From Selenomonas ruminantium subsp. lactilytica TAM6421 (GTDB lineage: Bacteria; Bacillota; Negativicutes; Selenomonadales; Selenomonadaceae): a stretch of DNA of 64,000 nt. This document shows, in pieces, positions 38,744-47,147 of the stretch (positions are counted from its first letter, which is position 1; every line of letters begins with the position of its first letter). The notes under the pieces are model-generated. The model ran no database searches, had not been told where the DNA came from, and worked only from the letters and a program-made list of their open reading frames with translations. Position numbers and translations under genes: made by a program. Location of the stretch: NCBI RefSeq assembly GCF_000284095.1, contig NC_017068.1:434001-498000 (forward strand), written 5' to 3'.

Positions 38744-40110
38744 TGTTTACTCTTGATGAGATTGTAAAGGCCATTAGCGCCAAGATATATAAGGAAGAAA
38801 AGAAGGATTTCAGCGCTGTAGTCACCGATACCCGCAAGATCAGCGCAGGCGTGCTCTTTGTGGCCCTGAAGGGCGAGCGCTTCAATGGGGAGGATTTCGC
38901 CGCTGAAGCCTTGGAAAAGGGAGCTGCCGGCGTTGTGGTCAGCGAAAACTGCGCTCAGGAACAGCTGGACAAATGTCAGGGCACGGTGCTGCAGGTTGCC
39001 GATACGCTGACGGCCTATCAGTTGATTGCCAAGGCATGGCGCGACAAGTTCCCCCAGATTCCCGTAGTAGCCATCACTGGTTCCAACGGAAAGACTACCA
39101 CCAAGGATCTGACGGCAGCTGTGCTGTCCGCCAAAGGTGATGTGCTCAAGACGCAGGCCAACTTCAACAATGAAATCGGTCTGCCGCTGACACTGCTGGG
39201 CCTGAAAGCGGAACATAAAGCCGCCGTGGTGGAAATCGGCATGCGCGGCTTCCATCAGATTGACGCGCTGGCGCCCATCGCTTCACCCCAGATCGGCATC
39301 GTGACCAATGTGGGGGAAACCCATATGGAACTTCTTGGTTCTCTCGAGAATATCGCCAAGGCTAAGCAGGAGCTGGTGGAAGCCATTCCTGCGGGCGGCA
39401 CGGTGATCCTGAATGCCGACAACAAGTATGTGGCAGGCATGGGCTCTGCAGCGAAAGAGGGCGTCAAGGTCATGACCTTCGGCATCGAAAAGGATGCAGA
39501 TGTCAAGGGCGAGGCCCTGCATACGGAGGGAAATGTCACGAAGTTCATGGTGACTTATGCCAATGAACGCCATGAGTATGAGGTCAATATGGTGGGGCGC
39601 CATAATGTCTATAACACCCTGGCAGCTATTGCCGCCGGCTTTGCCATGGGGCTGACGCCGGATGAAGTGCGCAGGGGCCTGGGCAATCTCGAAGCCACGA
39701 AGATGCGCTTTGAGCTGCAGCAGGTCAAGGAATGGAATGTGGTCAATGACGCCTACAACGCCAGCCCCATGTCCATGACAGCGGCCATCAATACCCTGTC
39801 GGAACTGGCCAAAGGCCGCAAGATTGCCGTGCTCGGTGATATGCTGGAATTGGGCAGTGTGTCCGAAGAGGCGCATATCCATGTAGGTGAGGAAGTGGCG
39901 GAGCATGGCTTTACGGCGCTCGTTACCCGCGGCGAGATGGGCAATTTCATCGCCAAGGGGGCAGAAGCCAAGGGCATGACAGCGGTTTACCGCTGCGCCA
40001 GCCATGAGGAGGCGGCAGACAAACTCCATGAACTGCTGCAGCCCGGTGATACCCTGCTTTTCAAGGGTTCCCGCGGCATGGCGATGGAAAAGATCATTGA
40101 TTTACTTTAA
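38743..40110 (+). CDS. murF: UDP-MurNAc-pentapeptide synthetase
   Basis: 455 residues; ATG at 38743 shares its A with the murE stop, so translation is coupled. ATP motif AITGSNGKTTTKDLTA (about 109-124), NFNNEIGLPLTLL, NVGETHMELLGSLENIAKAK and NDAYNASPMSM. It ligates D-Ala-D-Ala to the tripeptide precursor. Confidence 0.96.
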   Translation: MFTLDEIVKAISAKIYKEEKKDFSAVVTDTRKISAGVLFVALKGERFNGEDFAAEALEKGAAGVVVSENCAQEQLDKCQGTVLQVADTLTAYQLIAKAWRDKFPQIPVVAITGSNGKTTTKDLTAAVLSAKGDVLKTQANFNNEIGLPLTLLGLKAEHKAAVVEIGMRGFHQIDALAPIASPQIGIVTNVGETHMELLGSLENIAKAKQELVEAIPAGGTVILNADNKYVAGMGSAAKEGVKVMTFGIEKDADVKGEALHTEGNVTKFMVTYANERHEYEVNMVGRHNVYNTLAAIAAGFAMGLTPDEVRRGLGNLEATKMRFELQQVKEWNVVNDAYNASPMSMTAAINTLSELAKGRKIAVLGDMLELGSVSEEAHIHVGEEVAEHGFTALVTRGEMGNFIAKGAEAKGMTAVYRCASHEEAADKLHELLQPGDTLLFKGSRGMAMEKIIDLL

Positions 40111-40137
40111 AGAAATTTAGATAGTGAGGCATTACAG

Positions 40138-41088
40138 TTGGATAGCTATATATTGGCGGCAGTGGTTGCCGCAGGTTTTGTTCTGCTGACCGGGCCTTTT
40201 TTCATCCCGGAACTGCATAAGCTGAAGTTTGGCCAGAGCATTCGTGAGGAAGGGCCGGCAAGTCATCAGGCCAAGAGCGGTACGCCGACCATGGGCGGCA
40301 TCATGATTATCCTGGGGATAACCATCGCTACTCTGGTGGCCGCGCCGTTTTCCACGGAAATCATTTTGGCCTTGTTCATCATGCTGGGGCATTTTGTCCT
40401 GGGCTTCCTCGATGACTATATCAAGGTGGTCAAGAAGCGCAACTTAGGTCTGAAGGCCAAGCAGAAGCTGCTGGGGCAGATCATCATTGCCGTGGTTACG
40501 ACAATCATCGGCACGCAGATGCTGGGCATTGATCCCACCATCTGGGTGCCGGGGCTGGATGTCCATATCAATATCGGCCTGGGATATTTCGCCTTTCTGG
40601 CTTTTATCATGGTGGGGACCAGCAATGCGGTGAACCTGACCGACGGTCTGGACGGGCTGGCTTCCGGTACCGTGGCCATATCTGCCAGCACTTATGCGGT
40701 GGTCTGCCTGCTGTTGGGGCATGGTGACTTGGCCATCTTTGCCACGGCCATTGCCGCTGCCTGCGTGGCGTTCCTGCGTTTCAATGCTCATCCCGCCAAG
40801 GTCTTTATGGGGGATACTGGTTCCCTGGCTCTGGGCGGCGCCATGGCTGCCCTGGGGATTCTGACACACACGGAATTATTGTTGGCCCTGATCGGTTTTA
40901 TCTTTATGTGCGAAACGCTGTCAGTCATCATTCAGGTGATATCGTTTAAGTCCACGGGCAGGCGGGTGTTCCGCATGAGCCCCATCCATCATCATTTTGA
41001 ATTGGGGGGCTGGTCCGAGTGGAAGGTGGTCTTCGTCTTCTGGACGGTACAGCTTATTACCTGTGTGGCAGCTTTGAAACTACTTTAA
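40138..41088 (+). CDS. mraY: Phospho-MurNAc-pentapeptide translocase MraY
   Basis: 316 residues from a TTG at 40138 with TAGTGAGG upstream. About ten membrane segments; family motifs KSGTPTMGGIMI (about 44-55), FLDDYIKVVKKRN (the acidic pair), NAVNLTDGLDGLASG (about 163-177), FMGDTGSLALGGA and the His-rich SPIHHHFELGGWSE near the C terminus. It makes lipid I at the cytoplasmic face of the membrane. Confidence 0.96.
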   Translation: MDSYILAAVVAAGFVLLTGPFFIPELHKLKFGQSIREEGPASHQAKSGTPTMGGIMIILGITIATLVAAPFSTEIILALFIMLGHFVLGFLDDYIKVVKKRNLGLKAKQKLLGQIIIAVVTTIIGTQMLGIDPTIWVPGLDVHINIGLGYFAFLAFIMVGTSNAVNLTDGLDGLASGTVAISASTYAVVCLLLGHGDLAIFATAIAAACVAFLRFNAHPAKVFMGDTGSLALGGAMAALGILTHTELLLALIGFIFMCETLSVIIQVISFKSTGRRVFRMSPIHHHFELGGWSEWKVVFVFWTVQLITCVAALKLL

Positions 41089-41101
41089 GGGGGATTTTCC
41101 A

Positions 41102-42475
41102 ATGGATTTGACGGGCAAGAAGGTACTCATTATCGGTGCTGGCATCAGCGGCTTTGCGGCGGCGAAAATTACCCGCCGTTTAGGGGCGCAGGTGACGTTG
41201 AGCGATGCGAAGAATGAGGCGGATTTCAAGGACAGTGAGGAGAGCTTTGCTGAGCTGCGGGACATGGGGGTGGCCCTTGTGTTTGGGCCCCAGTCCGAGG
41301 AACTGCTGGACGGCGTAAGCCTGGTCATTGTTTCACCGGCTGTACCTGCCCGTATCCCCTTGATCCAGGCTGCGTACCAGCGGAAAATCCGCGTGGCCAG
41401 CGAAGTGGAGCTGGCCTATCGGCTGAAGAAGGCACCCATCTGTGCCGTGACGGGCACCAATGGCAAGACCACTACGGTAACGCTGTTGGGCCTGTTGCTG
41501 GAAGCGCATTTCGATAAGGTCGGCGTGGGGGGCAATATCGGTGTGCCTCTGTCGGAAGTGGCGTTGGAGATTCCCGCCGACGGCTGCATCGCCGCCGAGA
41601 TTTCCAGCTATCAGATGGAGGTCACCGAGGAATTCCATCCCCGTGTGGCAACGGTCCTCAATGTCACTCCCGACCATATCGTGCGCCATGGTTCCATCGA
41701 GGAATACCAGCGCATGAAGGAACGCATGTTTGCCCAGCAGAATAGCAAAGATTTCCTGGTGCTGAACTATGACGATGACCGGGTAAAGGATATGGCCAAT
41801 CGTGCCAGTGCCCATGTGGTTTTCTTCAGCCGTCAGGTGCATCTCCATGAAGGGGCTTATCTCGAAGGGGATATGCTGACCATTGCCTGGAACGGCGAGG
41901 ATTATCCTCTCTGCACCATCGGCGAGCTGGGCATCAAGGGGGCCCATAATGTGGAAAATGCCCTGGCTGCTGTCATGTCGGCATTCCTGGCTGGTTGCAC
42001 GGCAGAAGAGATGATACCCGTACTCAAGTCCTTCCGGGGCGTGGAGCATCGCATTGAATATGTGCGCACGCTGAATGGTGTGGAATATTACAACGACTCC
42101 AAGGCCACCAATACGGATTCCGCCATCAAGGCATTGGAAACCTTTGCGGATGGCATTGTGCTGCTGGCAGGCGGCGATGACAAGATGACCGACCTGACGG
42201 ATTTCCTGGTTCGCGTCAAGGAGCGGGTTACGGATCTGGTGCTGGTCGGTGCTGCTGCCGACCGCTTCGAGCAGGAGGCCTTGAAGCACGGCTATCCGGC
42301 TGAGCATATCCATCGGGCCGGCTTCTCCATGGAAAAGGCCGTGGAACTGGCCCATGACCTGGCCAAGGCACCGCAGGTGGTGCTGCTTTCTCCGGCCTGC
42401 GCCAGCTTCGATATGTATAATGGCATGGCAGAGCGCGGTCGTCACTTCAAGGATTTAGTGGATAAATTACAGTAA
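41102..42475 (+). CDS. murD: UDP-MurNAc-L-Ala:D-Glu ligase
   Basis: 457 residues; ATG at 41102 with AAGGGGG. N-terminal Rossmann GAGISGFAAAK (about 13-23), ATP motif AVTGTNGKTTTVTLLG (about 116-131), NVTPDHIVRH, YNDSKATNTDSAIKAL and LLSPACASFDMYNGMAERGRHF. It adds D-Glu to UDP-MurNAc-L-Ala. In many dcw clusters ftsW follows; here murG follows after 12 bp. Confidence 0.96.
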   Translation: MDLTGKKVLIIGAGISGFAAAKITRRLGAQVTLSDAKNEADFKDSEESFAELRDMGVALVFGPQSEELLDGVSLVIVSPAVPARIPLIQAAYQRKIRVASEVELAYRLKKAPICAVTGTNGKTTTVTLLGLLLEAHFDKVGVGGNIGVPLSEVALEIPADGCIAAEISSYQMEVTEEFHPRVATVLNVTPDHIVRHGSIEEYQRMKERMFAQQNSKDFLVLNYDDDRVKDMANRASAHVVFFSRQVHLHEGAYLEGDMLTIAWNGEDYPLCTIGELGIKGAHNVENALAAVMSAFLAGCTAEEMIPVLKSFRGVEHRIEYVRTLNGVEYYNDSKATNTDSAIKALETFADGIVLLAGGDDKMTDLTDFLVRVKERVTDLVLVGAAADRFEQEALKHGYPAEHIHRAGFSMEKAVELAHDLAKAPQVVLLSPACASFDMYNGMAERGRHFKDLVDKLQ

Positions 42476-42487
42476 GAGGGATTTTGC

Positions 42488-43609
42488 ATGAATATCATTG
42501 TTTCCGGTGGCGGCACCGGCGGGCATATCTATCCGGCGCTGACCATCATGCGTACCATTGAGGAAAAATACCCCGATACCAAATTCCTCTATGTGGGCAC
42601 CAATAAGGGGCTGGAGGCGGACATCATTCCCAAGGAAAATATCCCCTTCGCCACGGTGGATATTCAGGGCTTCAAGCGCAGCCTGTCCCCGGCTAACTTC
42701 GTCCGGGCAGGCCTGGCTGCCATCGGCGTGGCCAAGGCCATGAACGTGGTGCGCAAGTTCAAGCCCGATGCGGTGATCGGTACGGGGGGATATGTCTGCG
42801 GCCCGGTGCTGATGGCCGCCAGCATGCTGGGGATTCCGACGCTGATCCAGGAACAGAATGTGGTGCCGGGCATCACCAATAAGATCTTGGCCAAGTTCGT
42901 GACGAAGATTGCGGCGGGCACACCGGAAGCGGCCAAGCATTTTCCGGCGGGCAAGGTCGTCTGCACGGGCAATCCCATCCGTAAGGAAGTTATGACGGCT
43001 GCCAGGGAAGATGGCGCCAAGGCCTTCGGTTTCGATCCGGCGAAGAAGACCGTGCTGATTTCCGGCGGCAGCCGCGGTGCCCGCAGCATCAACAACGCCA
43101 TGATTGATGTATTGGCAGCGGCGGCCAAGCAGACGGAAGTGCAGTACCTCCATGTGACCGGCAAGCTGGACTATGAGGATATTCTCGGCCGTCTGGCCGA
43201 GAAGGGCGTAAAGCTTAATGAAACGCCGAATATCAAGGTGGAGCCTTACCTCTATAATATGCCGGCAGCCATGGCTATGGCGGATCTGGTGGTCTACCGT
43301 GCGGGAGCCACCGGTTTAGCAGAACTTACGGCCCGGGGAATCCCGTCCATCCTGATTCCCTATCCGTATGCGGCGGAGAACCATCAGGAACACAATGCCC
43401 GGGCGTTGGAGGCGGCAGGTGCGGCCAAGGTTATCCTGAACCGGGATTTGAAGAGTGATATCCTGCAGAGTACCCTGCAGGAACTTCTGGCTGATGATGC
43501 AAAACTTGCGGCCATGGCTGCGGCAAGCAAAGCCTTGGGGAAGCCCCAGGCGGCAGAAGATATTGCTGGGTTGGTTATTGAAATGACACAGGGGAGAAAG
43601 ACTAAATGA
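42488..43609 (+). CDS. murG: MurG N-acetylglucosaminyltransferase
   Basis: 373 residues; ATG at 42488 with AGAGGG. VSGGGTGGHIYPALTI (about 4-19), GTGGYVCGPVL, QEQNVVPGITNK, SGGSRGARSINNA and PYPYAAENHQEHNARALE match MurG (GT28). It converts lipid I to lipid II. Overlaps murC by 4 bp. Confidence 0.96.
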   Translation: MNIIVSGGGTGGHIYPALTIMRTIEEKYPDTKFLYVGTNKGLEADIIPKENIPFATVDIQGFKRSLSPANFVRAGLAAIGVAKAMNVVRKFKPDAVIGTGGYVCGPVLMAASMLGIPTLIQEQNVVPGITNKILAKFVTKIAAGTPEAAKHFPAGKVVCTGNPIRKEVMTAAREDGAKAFGFDPAKKTVLISGGSRGARSINNAMIDVLAAAAKQTEVQYLHVTGKLDYEDILGRLAEKGVKLNETPNIKVEPYLYNMPAAMAMADLVVYRAGATGLAELTARGIPSILIPYPYAAENHQEHNARALEAAGAAKVILNRDLKSDILQSTLQELLADDAKLAAMAAASKALGKPQAAEDIAGLVIEMTQGRKTK

Positions 43610-44997
43610 AACGGCTGAAAGAGCTTAAAGATATTGAAAAAATTCATTTCGTGGGGATTGGCGGTGCCGGCATGAGCCCGCTGGCCAAGATCATGGTGGA
43701 GCTTGGCTATGAAGTCACCGGCTCTGACCGGGCAGATTCTGAGGTGATCCAGAACCTCAAGAAGCTGGGGGCAAAGATCACGCTGGACGGCCAGAAGGGG
43801 GAAAATGTCAAGGGTGCTGACGCCATCGTCGTGTCCACGGCTATTCCCTATGACAATCCGGAAGTCTTGGCGGCCCGTGACCTGGGCATCCGCAAGCTGC
43901 ACCGCTCGGATATCAATGCGGCGCTGGTCAACGAGTACAAGGGCATTGCCGTAGCCGGTGCCCATGGCAAGACCACCACCACTTCCATGCTGGGGGTGGC
44001 CCTGACGAAAGCCGGCGTCTCCCCGACGGTTGTTGTGGGGGGCGAAATGCCGGATCTGGGCACCAATGCCATCCTGGGCGAGAGTGAGTATCTGACCTCT
44101 GAGGCCGATGAGAGCGATGGTTCCTTCCTGAAACTCCATCCCCATATTGCAGTTGTGACCAATGTGGAAGATGACCATATGGATCACTATGGCACTATGG
44201 AAAACATCATCAAGGCCTTCACCCAGTTCATTCAGAATGTGGATAAGGAAACGGGTTATGCGGTGCTGTGCTTCGACAATGAAAACCTGCGCAATATCGC
44301 CAAGACCGTGGACCGCAAATTCTACACCTATGCTATCGATCACGAGGCTGACTATACGGCCAAGAGCATCAAAACCAATGGCAAGGGCATTGCCTTTGAT
44401 GTATTCCATGGTGAGGAGATGCTGGGGCATGTATCCCTGAACATTCCGGGACGCCACAATGTGCTGAATGCGCTGGCCTGCATCGTGACGGGTTTGTCCA
44501 TGGGCGTAGAATTCGAGAAACTGGCGGCTGGCCTGGCGGAATTCCACGGTGCCAAACGCCGCTTCCAGACCAAAGGCCGTGCCAATGGCGTCTGGGTGGT
44601 GGACGACTATGCCCATCATCCGACGGAGATTGCCGCCACCCTCAAGGCTGCCAAAGAGCTCAATCCGAAGCGTCTGGTCTGTGTGTTCCAGCCCCATCGC
44701 TATTCCCGTACCCAGCTTCTTCATGAGGAGTTTGGCAAGGCCTTTATGTCTGCCGACCTTTTGATCCTCACGGATATCTATGCCGCTGGGGAAGCTCCCA
44801 TTGAAGGCATCAATGGCGAGACCATCCTGAGGGAAGTGCGCAAGCAGTCCGGGCAGGATGTCATTTATATCGCTGCTCGGGAAAAGCTGGCAGGTTATCT
44901 GGAAAAAGAAGCCCAGGATGGAGATCTTATCATCACCATGGGCGCCGGGGACATCTACAAGACCGGTGAAGAATTAGTGGAACTTTTGAACAAGTAA
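43606..44997 (+). CDS. murC: UDP-MurNAc:L-alanine ligase
   Basis: 463 residues; the ATG at 43606 overlaps the murG stop. IHFVGIGGAGMSPLAKIM (about 13-30), ATP motif AVAGAHGKTTTTSMLG (about 114-129), NVEDDHMDHYG, VVDDYAHHPTEIAATL and QPHRYSRTQLL. First amino-acid ligase of the pathway. No murB fusion or neighbour follows. Confidence 0.96.
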   Translation: MKRLKELKDIEKIHFVGIGGAGMSPLAKIMVELGYEVTGSDRADSEVIQNLKKLGAKITLDGQKGENVKGADAIVVSTAIPYDNPEVLAARDLGIRKLHRSDINAALVNEYKGIAVAGAHGKTTTTSMLGVALTKAGVSPTVVVGGEMPDLGTNAILGESEYLTSEADESDGSFLKLHPHIAVVTNVEDDHMDHYGTMENIIKAFTQFIQNVDKETGYAVLCFDNENLRNIAKTVDRKFYTYAIDHEADYTAKSIKTNGKGIAFDVFHGEEMLGHVSLNIPGRHNVLNALACIVTGLSMGVEFEKLAAGLAEFHGAKRRFQTKGRANGVWVVDDYAHHPTEIAATLKAAKELNPKRLVCVFQPHRYSRTQLLHEEFGKAFMSADLLILTDIYAAGEAPIEGINGETILREVRKQSGQDVIYIAAREKLAGYLEKEAQDGDLIITMGAGDIYKTGEELVELLNK

Positions 44998-45018
44998 GGA
45001 AAGCAGGATTTAAAGATC

Positions 45019-45951
45019 ATGAAACAGGATAAAATCGTAGTTGTTATGGGTGGCACCTCCACCGAAGCCGAAGTTTCCCGCCGCACGGGCAAAGCCATTC
45101 TGGATGCTCTGCTGGAAAAAGGCTATAATGCTGAAGGCATGGAACTCAATCCGAAGACCTTTGCCATGGATATCCAGAAGGCTGGGGCCAAGATGGTCTT
45201 CAATGCACTGCACGGCAAGTTCGGTGAAGATGGCCTGCTGCAGGGTACCCTCGACATGCTGGGCATTCCCTACACGGGTTCCGGCGTGCTGGCTGCGGCC
45301 ATCACCATGGACAAGGCCGCTTCCAAGCGCGTCTTCATCAGCGAAGGCATTTCCACGCCGAAATGCCACACCTATAACAGCTTCGAGCAGAAGCGTGACC
45401 TGGCCGGGGAAATCATCGCTGAGTTCGGCCTGCCTGTAGTGGTCAAGGCTGCTTCCCAGGGGTCCAGCATCGGCGTCTATATCGTGGAAAAAGCTGAGGA
45501 TCTGGCGCCGGCCATCAAGGAAGCTTTTTCTTACAACGATGAGATCTTAGTAGAAGAATTTATCAAGGGCCGGGAAATGACCGTAGCCGTCTGGGGCGAC
45601 GAGGACAAGAAGGAAGCCTTCCCGATCATCGAGATCACCACGACTTCCGGCCGTTATGACTATGAAAGCAAGTACACCAAGGGTGCTTCTGCCCATATCA
45701 TCCCGGCTCCTGTCAGCGAGGAAAAGACGAAGGAAATGCAGGAACTGGCCATCAAGACCTACACGGCCTGCGGCTGCAAGGGCGTAGCCCGTGTGGATAT
45801 GATGTACAGCGAGGACGAAACGCCGTACGTCATCGAGGTGAACTCTGTGCCGGGCATGACGGAAACATCTCTGGTTCCCGATGCCGGCCGCGCCATGGGT
45901 ATTGAGTTCCCGGAACTCTGTGAACGTCTGCTGGAATTGGCAGGCTTTTAA
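45019..45951 (+). CDS. ddl: D-alanine-D-alanine ligase
   Basis: 310 residues; ATG at 45019 with AAGGAAAG. ATP-grasp: VVMGGTSTEAEVSRRTG (N terminus), ALHGKFGEDGLLQGTLDMLG with the YTGSG motif, KAASQGSSIGVYIV, EEFIKGREMTVAV and EVNSVPGMTETSLVPDAG. It supplies the dipeptide used by MurF. Confidence 0.95.
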   Translation: MKQDKIVVVMGGTSTEAEVSRRTGKAILDALLEKGYNAEGMELNPKTFAMDIQKAGAKMVFNALHGKFGEDGLLQGTLDMLGIPYTGSGVLAAAITMDKAASKRVFISEGISTPKCHTYNSFEQKRDLAGEIIAEFGLPVVVKAASQGSSIGVYIVEKAEDLAPAIKEAFSYNDEILVEEFIKGREMTVAVWGDEDKKEAFPIIEITTTSGRYDYESKYTKGASAHIIPAPVSEEKTKEMQELAIKTYTACGCKGVARVDMMYSEDETPYVIEVNSVPGMTETSLVPDAGRAMGIEFPELCERLLELAGF

Positions 45952-45977
45952 TCAGGCCGCAAGCGGCCACGTTCCAG

Positions 45978-46024
45978 GCCTCCCCCTTTGGGGGAGGTGC
46001 TGAGCAAAGCGAAGCGGAAGGGGC
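45978..46024 (+). repeat. Dispersed 45-47 bp hairpin element, copy B
   Basis: CCTCCCCCTTTGGGGGAGG hairpin, then a variable AGC/GCGAAGCGG part and GGAAGGGGC end. Same family as 2914-2960 and 52250-52294. It lies in the 100-bp gap between ddl and ftsQ. Confidence 0.75.
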
Positions 46025-46051
46025 AAGCAGGAAGAAAGAAGGGCGGCAGAG

Positions 46052-46867
46052 ATGAACGAACAGGATTTTGCGGAAACAACAGAAAACCTACAACCGAATC
46101 GAAGAAAGCGCCGCCGCAGTCCCCGCCGCATCATCAAGGGGCTGATGTTTTTAGGCATTTGCGGCGGGCTGATGTCTGTGGTCGTCTATTCGCCTCTGTT
46201 CACCCTGCAGCGGGTGACGCTTCATGGCAACACTTATCTCAGTGAGGAAGATATCCTGACCAGCGGGCGGCTCCATAAGGGGGAACCTCTCTTTCAGCTG
46301 GAGACTGATGCGGTGACGCAGAACCTGATGAAGGATCTGCGCATTGAAAGCGTTATCGTGCGGCGGAAGTTGCCGGACACCTTGGATGTGGAGCTCAAAG
46401 AACGCATGCCCGTGGCTACGGTGGCCTGCGAGTATGGCTATCTGGACCTGGACCGGCAGGGCAAGGTCATCGCCAGCTACAAGAATCTGCGCAAGATGCC
46501 CATCCCCTTGGTTACCGGTGTGGCGATGCATGATAAGTATATCGGTGACGATAACACGGATGGGAACGTGCAAAAGGTTTTGGAATTCCTGTCCCTGCTG
46601 GATGCGGAGTCCCTGAATCATCTGTCGGAAATCAACATCACCAATCCCAATGCGATTACGGCCTATACCAATCAGTCCGTGCAGATACGGCTGGGCAATT
46701 TCGACCGCTGGGAAGAAAAGGCCAAGCTCACGAAAGATTTCCTGCTGAGCCTGCCCAATGCCAGACATCAGATCGAATTCGTGGATTTCAGTTATACAGC
46801 ACCTTTTATCCGGTTGAAAGGAAATTTGACGGAATCAGAAGTTGAGGTGCATAAAGGCGCGCAGTAG
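46052..46867 (+). CDS. ftsQ: Cell division protein FtsQ/DivIB
   Basis: 271 residues; ATG at 46052 with GGCAGAG. A basic cytoplasmic N terminus (RRKRRRSPRR), one membrane segment (about 30-50), and a POTRA domain beginning FTLQRVTLHGNTYLSEEDIL (about 50-69), then the beta domain with GRLHKGEPLF and RRKLPDTLDVELKERMP. It links FtsL/FtsB with the septal synthase. Last gene of the dcw run here; no ftsA or ftsZ follows. Confidence 0.9.
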   Translation: MNEQDFAETTENLQPNRRKRRRSPRRIIKGLMFLGICGGLMSVVVYSPLFTLQRVTLHGNTYLSEEDILTSGRLHKGEPLFQLETDAVTQNLMKDLRIESVIVRRKLPDTLDVELKERMPVATVACEYGYLDLDRQGKVIASYKNLRKMPIPLVTGVAMHDKYIGDDNTDGNVQKVLEFLSLLDAESLNHLSEINITNPNAITAYTNQSVQIRLGNFDRWEEKAKLTKDFLLSLPNARHQIEFVDFSYTAPFIRLKGNLTESEVEVHKGAQ

Positions 46868-46883
46868 TTCTCTGGTTATATAG

Positions 46884-46981
46884 TTGTACGCAAAGGCCCG
46901 GAAGTTGGCAACCATTTTTTCGCTAAGATGCAAGCACTAAAAGTGGCGAAAAGCTGTTGTCAGCTTCCGGGCTTATTGCAT
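46884..46981. repeat. Long palindromic repeat, copy 2
   Basis: Arms 46896-46912 and 46956-46972 pair in 15 of 17 positions around a loop with CGCTAAGATGCAAGCAC, matching the loop pattern of copy 1 at 15336-15443, and both elements share a TTGTACGCAAA end. It separates ftsQ from the sugar locus and could act as a terminator. Confidence 0.7.
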
Positions 46982-47033
46982 GTTTCTTTAGAATGAAATT
47001 CATGTTGTACCGCCGGTCAGGGAAGAAAGCCCT

Positions 47034-47084
47034 GAAAAGATTTTCAAAACGTGAAAACACGGGGAAACAATTTTAATCTATAAT
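47034..47084 (+). promoter_or_regulatory. Operator 1 and -10 of the PTS gene
   Basis: Operator 47034-47059 reads GAAAA, 7 nt, AAAA, 3 nt, GAAAACA. TATAAT (47079-47084) follows after exactly 19 bp. There is no TTGACA-like -35; the operator covers that position. Confidence 0.65.
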
Positions 47085-47147
47085 GTAATCATAACAAGAA
47101 GAGCTTAGCAAGGGGCTCTTAGTCAGAGAGAAAGAAAGGGAATTATC

